Below, in pieces: positions 38,179 through 47,035 of a DNA stretch of 64,000 bases. The stretch's first letter is position 1. Every line of letters begins with the position of its first letter. A model generated the notes under the pieces. The model saw only the letters and a program-made list of their open reading frames with translations. It did not search any database and was not told where the DNA came from. The position numbers and the translations under genes are program-made. This DNA is from Rubrobacter tropicus (GTDB taxonomy: Bacteria; Actinomycetota; Rubrobacteria; Rubrobacterales; Rubrobacteraceae). The stretch is taken from positions 3,596,001-3,660,000 of the forward strand of contig NZ_CP045119.1 in NCBI RefSeq assembly GCF_011492945.1, in the 5' to 3' direction.

Positions 38179-38184
38179 AGTATA
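38179..38184 (-). promoter_or_regulatory. Possible -10 box (TATACT) for mod
   Basis: TATACT is the best -10 candidate in the 119-bp gap before mod, about 43 bp upstream of the start. No convincing -35 is present 17 bp away (GTGGTG), so the call is tentative. Confidence 0.3.
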
Positions 38185-38255
38185 GCGACCGTAACCGGCG
38201 GCACCACACCTGAAGAGTTTCACCACGCGCGCCTTCGTGTTCCGTTTCCTGGTAG

Positions 38256-39020
38256 CTACTTCAGGATCAGGCCGGAGAGCCAGAAGGTGCCGCGCACCAC
38301 CGCCCCGGGCTCAAGAGGGGCTTCGGTGGGGGCGTCGGGGAAGATCACGACGTCTACCTCGCCGCCGAGCGTCTTGATCTTCGCGTGCTCGAAGTCCAAG
38401 GCCGTGTCGGCGTTGGTGATCCTGCTCATCTCCCGGACGAGGCCGCTGAAGATGGCCTCCGCGACGGGCGGCTCTATGCTCTCTCCTCCCGGCCTGAAGG
38501 TGCCCGATGGGATGAACGACTCGACGGCCATGAGGGGGCCGTCTTCCTGGGAAGCCAGGTACTCGTCTTCGGAGGGGTAGACCTCCATGTGGTGCGGGAA
38601 GGCCGCGATCTGGACGTCGCAGACCCGCGGAAGTTCCAACCCGTCGAGCATGGCGTAGTTGGGCGCATCGAAGACGACGGGGCACCAGCCGCTCTCCGGG
38701 TTCTCGTCCGACTCTGGATCGAGCCACCCGTAGAAAGCGCCGTCGAGTGACCCCTCGTATGGCGGCGGAATCCTCCTCGTGATGCCGACGCGCATCCGCG
38801 CCCTGCCGAAGAAGTGGGGGTTCAGCCCGAGGATGCTCTCCCCCTCCGGCGCGACCTGGCTCCACAGTTCTACGCCGTTCCCGACCCGCCAGACGAAGAG
38901 GTAGCAACCGTCTCTCGCCCGGTACGCCTTCCCGTGTTCGAGGACGGCACGCCGGGCGAGCTCCAGAAACTCCTCCTGCGCCTGAACGTCGAACCCGATA
39001 CATCTCATATGATTGGGCAT
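38256..39020 (-). CDS. Hypothetical protein
   Basis: A 254-residue soluble protein of unknown function. It is predicted mainly beta with segments such as CYLFVWRVGNGVELWSQV, GLNPHFFGRARMRVGITRRI, WCPVVFDAPNYAML and EAPLEPGAVVRGTFWLSG. The last reads like the middle-end of a small OB- or jelly-roll-like module. No motif I recognise. The start could be the ATG at 39020 or the ATG four codons on (MRCIGFD). It is upstream of the R-M operon in the same direction, separated by 119 bp, and may belong to the same island. Confidence 0.65.
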   Translation of the reverse strand: MPNHMRCIGFDVQAQEEFLELARRAVLEHGKAYRARDGCYLFVWRVGNGVELWSQVAPEGESILGLNPHFFGRARMRVGITRRIPPPYEGSLDGAFYGWLDPESDENPESGWCPVVFDAPNYAMLDGLELPRVCDVQIAAFPHHMEVYPSEDEYLASQEDGPLMAVESFIPSGTFRPGGESIEPPVAEAIFSGLVREMSRITNADTALDFEHAKIKTLGGEVDVVIFPDAPTEAPLEPGAVVRGTFWLSGLILK

Positions 39021-39207
39021 TCTTGATTCTCTCCGTGGCAGTGAATCCGTATCGCACCGACTGTCCGCGCTTTGTCGCTACTCTCACTCGCGTAAACGAG
39101 GCCGACACTCATTAACGAAAGGCTGGCAATCCGTCAGTAGTGTATCCCGGTGTTTTCGAGGGCGGCAGCCGCCAAGCATCCATCATCCTGGCGGCTGCAG
39201 CACAACT

Positions 39208-39705
39208 CTAGTTGTATCTGTAGGGGATCGTGACCTTCGGGTCGTTGCGCCAGAGCCATCCGTAGACGGTCTTCTCGGCGACAGAGAAGGGACCGCTCGG
39301 CTGCTCGGGCGGCGCGGTCTGGCCGGGGAGCGGCGTGATCACCGGCGTACCGATGCTCATGCCGGCTTCCCACTGCGGCGGGAACGTCACCGTGACGCTC
39401 ATCGGGGACTGACCAGGCGCGAGAACGAAACCTGCCAGTGGAGCGAAGAACTCGACCTCGAATGAGCGAGGGTCTCCAGCCACGGGACGGAGGATCTGGC
39501 GAGCGTGAAACCTCAGCACCTGCGTGCCGGCCGGGATCTCGACCTCCGCCACCCGGTAGTATTTGATGAGGTCCAAGAGCGTGCGGAGCATGGGCTCCTG
39601 ATCCACCGGGATCTCTCCAATGGTCTTCAGAAATTCCTCGCACTGCGACGCCTTGCCATCGCGCTTGCGAAAGTCGGTCCGCTCGCCGGTCGAGACAACG
39701 CGCAC
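39208..39705 (-). CDS. Hypothetical protein
   Basis: A 165-residue protein of unknown function, GTG start at 39705. After a charged start (TGERTDFRKRDGKASQCEEF) it is predicted largely beta (VEIPAGTQVLRFHARQILRP, SFEVEFFAPLAGFVLAPGQ, PMSVTVTFPPQWE), ending in KVTIPYRYN. It suggests a small beta-sandwich. The upstream DNA is a remnant of a VOC gene reading in another frame, and the true start could lie further in that overlap (for example near WAFLPFPTEE). No neighbours suggest a role. Confidence 0.5.
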   Translation of the reverse strand: MRVVSTGERTDFRKRDGKASQCEEFLKTIGEIPVDQEPMLRTLLDLIKYYRVAEVEIPAGTQVLRFHARQILRPVAGDPRSFEVEFFAPLAGFVLAPGQSPMSVTVTFPPQWEAGMSIGTPVITPLPGQTAPPEQPSGPFSVAEKTVYGWLWRNDPKVTIPYRYN

Positions 39706-39715
39706 CTCGGCGCTG

Positions 39716-39931
39716 GACTCCTCCGTCGGGAATGGGAGGAAGGCCCAGCGTGTTCGGCGGTGCGATCGCCGGTTCGATCTCGACCAGTTTTGGATTGCGA
39801 AACTTCGTCAGCTCAAGCCGCCCGTGCCCATCTGGGGTCCGCATCATAACGATGTCGACTTGGACACTTTCGAGCCCGTTGACGCGGTCCACCCACGGGC
39901 CCTCGACCGGAATCTCGCCTTCGAGCGTCAT
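39716..39931 (-). pseudogene. Truncated glyoxalase/bleomycin-resistance (VOC) fragment
   Basis: About 70 codons read TLEGEIPVEGPWVDRVNGL, MMRTPDGHGRLELTKF and PAIAPPNTLG, the central part of a VOC-family protein. The first beta-alpha module and everything after APPNTLG are missing, and the frame runs on into unrelated sequence. The join to the next gene at about 39735 suggests deletion of the rest. Confidence 0.6.
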
Positions 39932-40063
39932 GTCTCTGACCGTAGCATTCCCAACACATTCCGGTCGTAATGCTGGCGAGAAGGGCGGCGAGGTCCGGTG
40001 TGGCGGACCCTACTCATCCTTCCGCCAGGGCCGGGCTCGGCGATGAGCGGGGATAGTTTGCAT

Positions 40064-40564
40064 TCATTTATCTGCTTCGCTTTGACGAACGATTTCGTCA
40101 ACGACGCGCGCGACCGATGCGGTGGCGTCGATTGAAATGCCGTTCTTCGGAATGTCTTCTTTCGTCTGATGCAATCGCGCAATGAGCTCCCGTTCCGTTG
40201 GCTTTCCGCCGCCCCACTCAGAGTCCGGTCGCTCGTCAAGCCGCCGATTCAATGTGTCAAGGTCGACTTCAAGGACAAAAACGCCGTCGAATAAATCTAT
40301 AAACTTTGCGAAATTTCTTGAACCACCGCAGAAGAATGTCACCGCTTCATCCTGGTTGGCGACCAAGGCTCTTACTTTATCCACATGCCAAATGTGGTGC
40401 TCGTGAGCGGAGCCATCCGTCGGTTCACCAGTTTCCGGATCGCCTTGATAAGCCAATTCGCGGTCACCATGAATGGCATGGTAGCCGCGCCGCTGCAATT
40501 CATTGCAGACCGAAGTTTTGCCGGTGCCGGAAACGCCTTCAATCAGATAATTTCTGATGCCCAT
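40064..40564 (-). CDS. P-loop kinase-like ATPase (AAA_33 type), low-GC
   Basis: A 166-residue single-domain protein with a Walker A GVSGTGKTS at the very start and a Walker-B-like FVLEVDLDTLNRRLDERP. The rest resembles adenylate-kinase or nucleotide-kinase-like proteins of the AAA_33 family. The DNA is markedly lower in GC and uses different codons from the neighbours, so it was probably acquired. Flanked by hypothetical genes and the IS remnant. The substrate is unknown; such proteins can be nucleoside or antibiotic kinases. Confidence 0.75.
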   Translation of the reverse strand: MGIRNYLIEGVSGTGKTSVCNELQRRGYHAIHGDRELAYQGDPETGEPTDGSAHEHHIWHVDKVRALVANQDEAVTFFCGGSRNFAKFIDLFDGVFVLEVDLDTLNRRLDERPDSEWGGGKPTERELIARLHQTKEDIPKNGISIDATASVARVVDEIVRQSEADK

Positions 40565-40794
40565 TGCTAGATGATAAAGAACAATACGTGAGACGAGATG
40601 CTGTCTCTCACGGCTGTCGTGGCGGCGCCTGCGACAAGCCCCTTTGCCCGTCCTCTTGTCGCCAGTGTCACGACACGTATGTGCCGGGTATGTTGTGGCT
40701 AGGTGTGACCGTCATGTCCCTAGTAAAGCAGAGGCAGTGCGCGGCGGTCCAGGCCGACCGTTCTCGCGAGTTGGACGTGGTTAGCCGAGGGAAC

Positions 40795-41631
40795 GCAGGG
40801 AGATGAGGGCGCAGCCAAGCTACAAGAAGGCCAGATGGATGTCAGCCCGGAGCTCGTAGCGGATCTTCAGGCGCCGGAAGCGGTTGAGCCAGGAGAGCGT
40901 CCGTTCGACCACCCACCGGTAGCGTCCCAGGCGGTTCTTGGGCTCGACACCACAGCGGGCGATGCGGGGGATGACGCGGCGCTTGCGCAGGGCCAGAAGG
41001 GAGGTGACGGTAGTCGTAACCCTTGTCGGCATGGAGCTTGTGCGGTCGGCGACGGGGCCTGCCGCGCGTCTTGGCGCGGATGGGCTCGATGGCGTCGACG
41101 GTAGCGAGCATCATCTTTGAATCGTGCACGTTCGCGGCGCTCACCAGGACCGCGAGCGGGATGCCGTGGGCGTCGACCACAAGATGGCGCTTCGTGCCCT
41201 GTTTGCCGCGATCCGTTGGTTTCTTACCCGTTTCTTGGCCCCCCCGGGGCCGGCACCGCGGCGGAGTCCAGCGCGACCCGGTCCCAGTCGATGCGATCGG
41301 CCTGGGCCAGCTCTTCGAGATGCACCTGGTGCAGCCTGCGCCAGACGCCCGCTTGGTACCAGTCTCGCAGCCTGCGCCAGCACGTCATCCCGCTCCCACG
41401 CCCCATCTCAGCAGGCAAGTACTCCCAGGGGATGCCCGTCTTCACCACGAACAGGATCTCCCTCAGCGCCGCCCGGTCCGACACCCGGGGCCGTCCGTCC
41501 TTGGGCTTCGGCGGCTCCGGCGGGAGCAGCGGCGCGATCCGCGCCCACAGCGCATCAGGCAACAGTTCCTTCGCCATGGCACCCTCCTCGATGGCTCCTA
41601 TTCTGCTTCCTTGGCTGCTTACGCGACGGTT
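40795..41631 (-). mobile_element. Decayed IS5-family insertion sequence
   Basis: A single IS5-type element carries the transposase pseudogene described separately. Its right end falls at or just before 41631, directly against the PIN-domain frame. The left end, in the 255-bp stretch after the kinase-like gene, is not recognisable as a matching terminal repeat, so the boundaries are approximate. Nothing else is seen in 40565-40795 apart from a short imperfect inverted repeat (CGTGAGA / TCTCACG). Confidence 0.7.
40820..41577 (-). pseudogene. IS5-family transposase, frameshifts and internal stop
   Basis: The N-terminus (from ATG 41577) reads PKPKDGRPRVSDRAALREILFV, WEYLPAEMGRGSGM and WDRVALDSAAVPAPGG with the first catalytic Asp. 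A second frame gives GKQGTKRHLVVDAHGIPLAV and LHADKGYD (second Asp). A third gives ALRKRRVIPRIARCGVEP and YRWVVERTLSWLNRF (catalytic Glu). Two frame changes, one in a run of seven G near 41240-41246, and a TAG at 40820 in place of a Ser codon before LGCALI make it inactive. Some IS5 relatives use a programmed frameshift, but not two plus a stop. Confidence 0.85.
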
Positions 41632-42258
41632 TTGTTAGGCGTACTAAACCGTCCCTGCATAGCCGACACGAGCCTGCTCAACAATTTCGTCCACAGCAGC
41701 GCGTACATGCTGGAACGCATCCTTCGAAGACCGATCCGTCTCTCCCCCACAGTGCTGGACGCGCGCGAGACGCGGTTACCCGAGTTTCCACGCGTTCAGC
41801 CCTCCTTCTACATGTCGAGATCGACCGAGCACGCGGCTTACGGGGAGATAGCTCCGTTCATACAGTCCTTCGCCCTTGGCGTCGGAGACAGGTGGGAGCC
41901 GGTCGAGCCCGACAGCAACGAGTTGGCCCTGGCATCACGGTTGAGTAGCAGGGAGATACGTGAAGAAGTGCGGACTGTTTGTCCCGGGATCAGCCGCAAG
42001 AAGGTGGAGCTAGATTCCGGGGAGGCCGAGGCCGCCGCCATCGCCGCGACTCGCGGTTGGACCTTCCTGACAGACGATCAAGCCTCGGTAGAATTTCTGC
42101 GTTGTCTCTATCCGAACATTCCCATCCAAAGAACCTGCACACTCCTGCTCTACGCTGTCGAGCGGGAAGTTCTCTCCTGCGAAGAAGCCGCGGATCGCTT
42201 CAATCGCCGCATCGTAGAAGAACTCGGCTTCTGGGCTTTCCGCAGATTGGCCAAGTGA
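41632..42258 (+). CDS. PIN-domain protein, N-terminus at the IS boundary
   Basis: Reads CIADTSLLNNFVHSSAYML at the start, with the first PIN Asp in ADTS. Later it has ELDSGEAEAAAIAATRGWTFLTDD, giving the conserved Glu and Asp pair, and ends in ELGFWAFRRLAK: a PIN-type ribonuclease fold as in VapC toxins. 208 residues is longer than a typical VapC (about 130). The TTG at 41632 lies at the IS edge with no ribosome-binding site, so the original start may have been cut off by the insertion. No antitoxin gene is seen next to it. Confidence 0.65.
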   Translation: MLGVLNRPCIADTSLLNNFVHSSAYMLERILRRPIRLSPTVLDARETRLPEFPRVQPSFYMSRSTEHAAYGEIAPFIQSFALGVGDRWEPVEPDSNELALASRLSSREIREEVRTVCPGISRKKVELDSGEAEAAAIAATRGWTFLTDDQASVEFLRCLYPNIPIQRTCTLLLYAVEREVLSCEEAADRFNRRIVEELGFWAFRRLAK

Positions 42259-42350
42259 GACAGCGCCTCTGGCTCCGCTGCGATCCTCCAAAATGGACCT
42301 GGGAACCATAGACTCTCGACCTCAACGCGTCGTCTTCGGGATCAGTAAAC

Positions 42351-44087
42351 TCAAGGACCGAGAAGCACCCCGCGCTGCACATCGAACATCTCCTGGTACA
42401 GACCATGGCAGTTCAGCAACTCTTCGTGCGTGCCGCGCTCTACGATTCGCCCTCCATCGAGGACCAGGATCTCGTCCATCTCCTCCATCCGAACGAGCCG
42501 GTGGGTGATGACGAGCGTGGCCCGCTCACGCATGAGGTCGTAGGTGGCGTCGAGCACGCCGACTTCCGTCTCGGGGTCGAGGTTGGCCGTGGGCTCGTCG
42601 AGGACGAGGATGGGCGCGTCTTTGAGGAGAGCGCGGGCTATCGAGAGGCGCTGGCGCTCGCCGCCGGAAAGCCTGAGCCCCTGCTCACCGAGGGGGGTGT
42701 CTAGTCCGTTCGGGAGGTGTTCGACGAGGTCGGAGAGCCGGGCGCGGGCCAGGGCGCCGTGCAGGTCTTTGTCGGTTGCTTGCGGTTTCGCCACGAGCAG
42801 GTTGCCGCGCAGGGTGTCGGTGAAGACGTGGGTGTCCTGGGAGACGACGCCGACGAGGGCCCGCAGGTCTTGCTGGGCGAGATCTCGGAGGTCGCGGCCG
42901 CCGAGGGTTACGCGGCCCGAGGTCGGGTCCCAGAAGCGGAGGGCGAGGTCGGCGAGCGTGCTCTTTCCCGCGCCGCTCGGGCCGACCACAGCCACGCGTC
43001 TGCCCGGTTCGAGCGCGAGGGAGACGTCCTTGAGGACGGGCGAGCCTCCGGGCTCGTAGCGGAAGGTCACGTCGTCGAAGCGGAGGGCGTGGTTCGTGGG
43101 AAGGGGAGCAGGGTTTGCGGAGTCCGTAACCTCCGGTCTTGCATCCACTATTTCGAAGAGGCGCTCGCCGGCGTTTACGGAGCGGCCGAGGAACTGGAAC
43201 GCCCTGCCCAGAGGTTGGACGGCCTCGAAGGAGCCGAGCATGACGAGCGCCAGGAAGGCAAGATAGACGCCCCGGATCTCCCCCGCCGAGACGAGCGGTA
43301 CGGCGAGGGCGAGGACGGAAATGACGGCGAGGTTCATCATCAAATCGGAGAGCGAATCCTGAAGCCCCGTGATAAACGCCATCTTCTTCTGCACGCGCCC
43401 GAGCCTCCGGTCGAGTTCGGCGACCTCGCGCCGCTCGTCCCCCTCCCGGCCGAAGGCGAGCAAATCCTGCACGCCCCGCACGCCGTCCACGATCTTCGCG
43501 TTGAGCTCGGCCCGAATCTCCAGTTGCCGCCGACCGAGGCCGCGCGCCAGCCGCGCAACCAGGAGCGGGACGCCCACGCCCGTCGCCACGAGAAAGGCCA
43601 GGGCGACGAGGGCCAGCGTCGGGTCGAAGGCGTAGAAGATGAGGGAGGTGAAGAGGGTCACGAGCGCGGCGACCGCGATGGGGGACGAGATCCTCAGGTA
43701 CAGGTTTTCGAGCTCCTCGACGTCCTTGATGACGCGCGAGAGGAGATCCCCCGAGCGGTGGCGCAGGAGGCGGGCTGGGGCCAGCGGTTCGAGGCGTTCG
43801 TAGAACCGGGTCCTCACGTTGGAGAGCAGGCGGAAGGTCAAATCGTGGGAGACCATGCGCTCGGCGTAGCGGGCGCCGGCGCGCGAGATGCCGAGTAGCC
43901 TGACGAAGTAGCTCGGCAGGACCAGGTAGCCTAAAAGCGGCACTATCGCGGCGGCGGAGATCACGTACGCCGCCACCGCGAGCAGCCCGACGTTCGAGGC
44001 GACCGTCGCCACCCCGAGCAACACGGCGAGCCCCACCCGCGGCAGATACGGCCTCAAGAAACCGAGCAGGCGCCCGAAGGTCCTCAC
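42351..44087 (-). CDS. cydC: ABC exporter CydC
   Basis: A 578-residue half-transporter: six-helix membrane domain (residues about 1-300) and nucleotide-binding domain with Walker A GPSGAGKST, signature LSGGERQRLS and Walker B PILVLDEPTANLDPE. With CydD it forms the cysteine/glutathione exporter needed to build cytochrome bd. GTG start overlaps the CydD stop (GTGA). It is co-directional with cydAB, which supports CydC over other ABC families. Confidence 0.9.
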   Translation of the reverse strand: MRTFGRLLGFLRPYLPRVGLAVLLGVATVASNVGLLAVAAYVISAAAIVPLLGYLVLPSYFVRLLGISRAGARYAERMVSHDLTFRLLSNVRTRFYERLEPLAPARLLRHRSGDLLSRVIKDVEELENLYLRISSPIAVAALVTLFTSLIFYAFDPTLALVALAFLVATGVGVPLLVARLARGLGRRQLEIRAELNAKIVDGVRGVQDLLAFGREGDERREVAELDRRLGRVQKKMAFITGLQDSLSDLMMNLAVISVLALAVPLVSAGEIRGVYLAFLALVMLGSFEAVQPLGRAFQFLGRSVNAGERLFEIVDARPEVTDSANPAPLPTNHALRFDDVTFRYEPGGSPVLKDVSLALEPGRRVAVVGPSGAGKSTLADLALRFWDPTSGRVTLGGRDLRDLAQQDLRALVGVVSQDTHVFTDTLRGNLLVAKPQATDKDLHGALARARLSDLVEHLPNGLDTPLGEQGLRLSGGERQRLSIARALLKDAPILVLDEPTANLDPETEVGVLDATYDLMRERATLVITHRLVRMEEMDEILVLDGGRIVERGTHEELLNCHGLYQEMFDVQRGVLLGP

Positions 44088-45804
44088 ACCGTCACGCCCC
44101 GGTCGGCCCGTACCAGCCGGGCGTAGGGTCCATCCTCGCGGACGAGCTCCTCGTGCGTGCCGGCCTCCACCAGCCGGCCTTCGTCGAGGACGGCTATGCG
44201 GTCGGCGCCGCGGGCGGTGTTCAGGCGGTGGGCGACGACGAGCACCGTCCGGCCGCGGGCCAGGCGACCCAGGGCGGCCCGGATCTCACGCTCGCTCTCC
44301 GGGTCCAGGCTCGACGTCGGCTCGTCCATGACGAGGATCGGGGCGTCCTTCAAGAACGCCCGCGCGATGGCGACCCGCTGGGCCTCCCCACCACTCAGAC
44401 GCGCTCCCCGCTCCCCGACGGGCGTCTCGTATCCTTGCGGAAGGTTCCGGATAAAGGCGTCGGCCCCCGCCATCTCGGCCGCCCGACCGACCTCCTCGCG
44501 CGTGGCGTCCGGGCGGGCGAGACGGATGTTCTCGAGCACGCTCCCGTAGAACAGGTGCGGACGCTGCGGCACCAGCGCCAGGTTTTCGCGCCACTTCTCC
44601 ACGGGCAGGTCGGCTATGGGGACGCCGTTCGCCAGGATCTCCCCTTGCTGCGGCTCCACGAAGCGCAGGAGCAGGTTGACGAGCGTGCTCTTGCCGGCCC
44701 CGCTCTTTCCGACGAGCGCGGTGATGGTCCCTGCTTCGAGCGTCAGCGTGAGGTCCGAGAGCGCCGGACGGCCGCCCCCGGGGTACGAATAACCGACGCC
44801 GGAGAACCCGACGTCCGGGCCGCCGGGGGCCATCTCTTGCGTGCCTCCGTCTACTGGCGCGGGCGTGTTCAGCACCTCGAAGATCCTGTCGGCCGCGGCC
44901 TTCCCCTCCATCCCGGCGTGCCTGTGGACGCCCAACTCGCGCAGGGGCTTGTAGAACTCGGGCGCGAGCAGGAGAACCAGGAACGCTTCCTCGAAAGGCA
45001 TGCTGCCCGAGACGACCCGCACCCCAAGCGTCACCGCGACGAGGGCTATCGCCATCGCGGTCATGAACTCGAGCACCAACCCCGACAGGAAGGCGTAGCG
45101 CAGCACCTTCATCGTGCGCACCCGGAACCCCTCGCTCGCCGCCGCGACCTTCTCCGCTTCCGCCGCGCTGCGCCCGAACATCTTGAGCGTCGGCAGACCC
45201 TGAACCGCGTCCAGAAAGCCGGCCCCGAGCCGCGAGAGCGCCGTCCACTGGCGCTTCATGTGGTCCTCGGCGTAGCTTCCGACCAGGATCATCATCACCG
45301 GAATAACCGGCGCCGTAAGGAGAAGCAGCACCGCGCTGGACCGGTCCAGAGGAAAGACGCAGACCAGGATCAGCACCGGAACCAGGACGCTCAACGAGAC
45401 CTGCGGCAAATACCGCGCAAAGTAAGCGTCAAGCTTCTCTACGCCCTCCGTCGCCGTCGTCGCGAGCTCCCCCGTCCGCTCCCCCTTGGCGTAAGCCGGC
45501 CCCAGCCCCAAAACGTGCCCAACGAGCCGCCCCCGCAACTCGGACTTCACCCGCACCGCCCCCGCTGCGCCGTGACCTCCCGCCCCCACAACAACCCCGA
45601 CCGCAAAACAGAAGCCCCGACCAACAGCAACAGGAGCCTCCCAACCTCGGAGAGCCCCGCGCCCCCCACAAAGACCCGGTCGACCACCCCGGCAAGAAGC
45701 ACCATCTGCGCGATCGTCGCCCCCGCGACCAGAACCCCGAGCCCAACCGTCGCCCCGAGAAAAACCCGCGCCGACCCAACGCACCGAAACAGGTCCCTAT
45801 TCAC
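44084..45804 (-). pseudogene. cydD: ABC exporter CydD, one-base frameshift near the N-terminus
   Basis: The N-terminus MNRDLFRCVGSARVFLGATV with transmembrane segments runs from ATG 45804 to VTAQRGRCG and stops. The main frame resumes as GAVRVKSELRGRLVGHVLGLG and continues with membrane helices, the Walker A VGKSGAGKST and signature LSGGEAQRVA to the stop at 44084. The shift is in the C-run 45559-45563, where one more base gives AQRGAVRVK, the CydD consensus. A homopolymer error is the likely cause, since CydC and cydAB are intact and need it. Confidence 0.85.
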
Positions 45805-45867
45805 GCACCGACCCCGTAGGGACGGGTTTCAAACCCGCCCGCGCGCCCACACGGACCCCAAAAAAGC

Positions 45868-45980
45868 CGAAAGGCGCGAAGCGCCGTGCTGAGAGCGAGG
45901 ACTGCGGAGCAGGCCGAAGCGTGCTGAGAGCGGAGCCCCCAGGGCGGAGCGTGCTGAGAGCCCCCGAAGGGGGCGTGCTA
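45868..45980. repeat. CTGA-type repeat between cydB and cydD
   Basis: GCGAAGCGCCGTGCTGAGAGCG, GCCGAAGCGTGCTGAGAGCGG and GCGTGCTGAGAGC repeat as about three 28-40-bp units, ending CCCCCGAAGGGGG (hairpin). It belongs to the same family as the elements near 29 kb. It splits the cydAB-cydDC series. Confidence 0.5.
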
Positions 45981-45981
45981 C

Positions 45982-47022
45982 TCAATACCCCTCGTCTTCG
46001 AGCCGCACCTTCCCGCGGAACATGCGGTAGATGAGGACGAAGTAGAAGGTGGCGAACACGATGCCGATGCTCCACCAGATCAGGCCGACCGCCTGGCCGT
46101 AGTCCGAGGCGGCGGCGTTCTGGATGGTGAGGCTGTTCTCGGGGTTCACGGCGGGCAGGACCCGCGGGTAAACGCCGAAGACCGTGCTCGTGAGCATGCC
46201 GAGGATAAAGGCGCCCGAGGAGAGGAAGGCCGGCCGGTCGCGCTCGGTGAAGCTGAAGAAGATCATACCGGCCAGGCCCACGATGGCGATCAGGGGCAAC
46301 ACGAACCCATAGGGCCTCTGCAGAAAGCTCTCGAACATCCACGGGCTAACCCAGAAGGTGAACGGGGTGGCGATCAAGGTGAGGACGAGGGTGGCTATGG
46401 AGAAGGTGCGAGAGATCCTGTGCGACCGCGAGTTCAGCACGCCCTCGGTCTTCAACGCTATCCAGTTCGCGCCGTGCGTGATCAGGGTGACGAACGCGAG
46501 AAGACCCACGATGATGGTGTAGGGATCGAGAATTCCGGGGGTCTGGGAGAACGGGCTGAAGTCCGTCCACAGGGGCTGGAAGAAGTACCCGTCCTCGTTT
46601 AGCGGGACGCCGCGCACGACGTTTCCCAAAGCCGCGCCGTAGAAGATGATGAGCAGCGAGCTCCCGAAAAAGAACATCCCGTCCCAGAAGGAGGCCCACA
46701 TCGGGTCGTCTATGTGGGCGCGCAGCTCTATGGAGAGGCCCCTGGCCACGAGCAGCCACAGCACGATGATGAGTGGCAGGTAGAAGCCGGAGAACCCGGC
46801 GGCGTAGAGCAGGGGGAAGGCGAAGAACAGCGTGCCGCCGGCGGCGATGATCCAGACCTCGTTACCGTCCCACACGGGCCCTATGGCCCGGAGTATCGTG
46901 CGCCGCTCGCGGTCGTTCTTGGCGGCGACGAGGTGGATGGCGCCGGCGCCCAAATCGAAGCCGTCGAGCAGGACGTAGACGGCGATCATGAACGCCACCG
47001 CCATGAACCAGAAGGTCTCCAC
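45982..47022 (-). CDS. cydB: Cytochrome bd quinol oxidase subunit II
   Basis: A 346-residue subunit with eight to nine predicted membrane helices. The family opening FWFMAVAFMIAVYVLLDGFDLGAGA, PVWDGNEVWIIAAGGTLFFAFP and FSFTERDRPAFL are typical. It pairs with CydA as the terminal oxidase that reduces O2 without pumping protons. Start ATG 47022 is 13 bp after the cydA stop. Acts in the cytoplasmic membrane. Confidence 0.94.
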   Translation of the reverse strand: METFWFMAVAFMIAVYVLLDGFDLGAGAIHLVAAKNDRERRTILRAIGPVWDGNEVWIIAAGGTLFFAFPLLYAAGFSGFYLPLIIVLWLLVARGLSIELRAHIDDPMWASFWDGMFFFGSSLLIIFYGAALGNVVRGVPLNEDGYFFQPLWTDFSPFSQTPGILDPYTIIVGLLAFVTLITHGANWIALKTEGVLNSRSHRISRTFSIATLVLTLIATPFTFWVSPWMFESFLQRPYGFVLPLIAIVGLAGMIFFSFTERDRPAFLSSGAFILGMLTSTVFGVYPRVLPAVNPENSLTIQNAAASDYGQAVGLIWWSIGIVFATFYFVLIYRMFRGKVRLEDEGY

Positions 47023-47035
47023 GGGCTTCTCCTCT

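Noticed and set aside
40564-40806. 80-codon plus-strand frame between the kinase-like gene and the IS
   Set aside because: No recognisable motif, atypical composition for either strand and no clear start signal.
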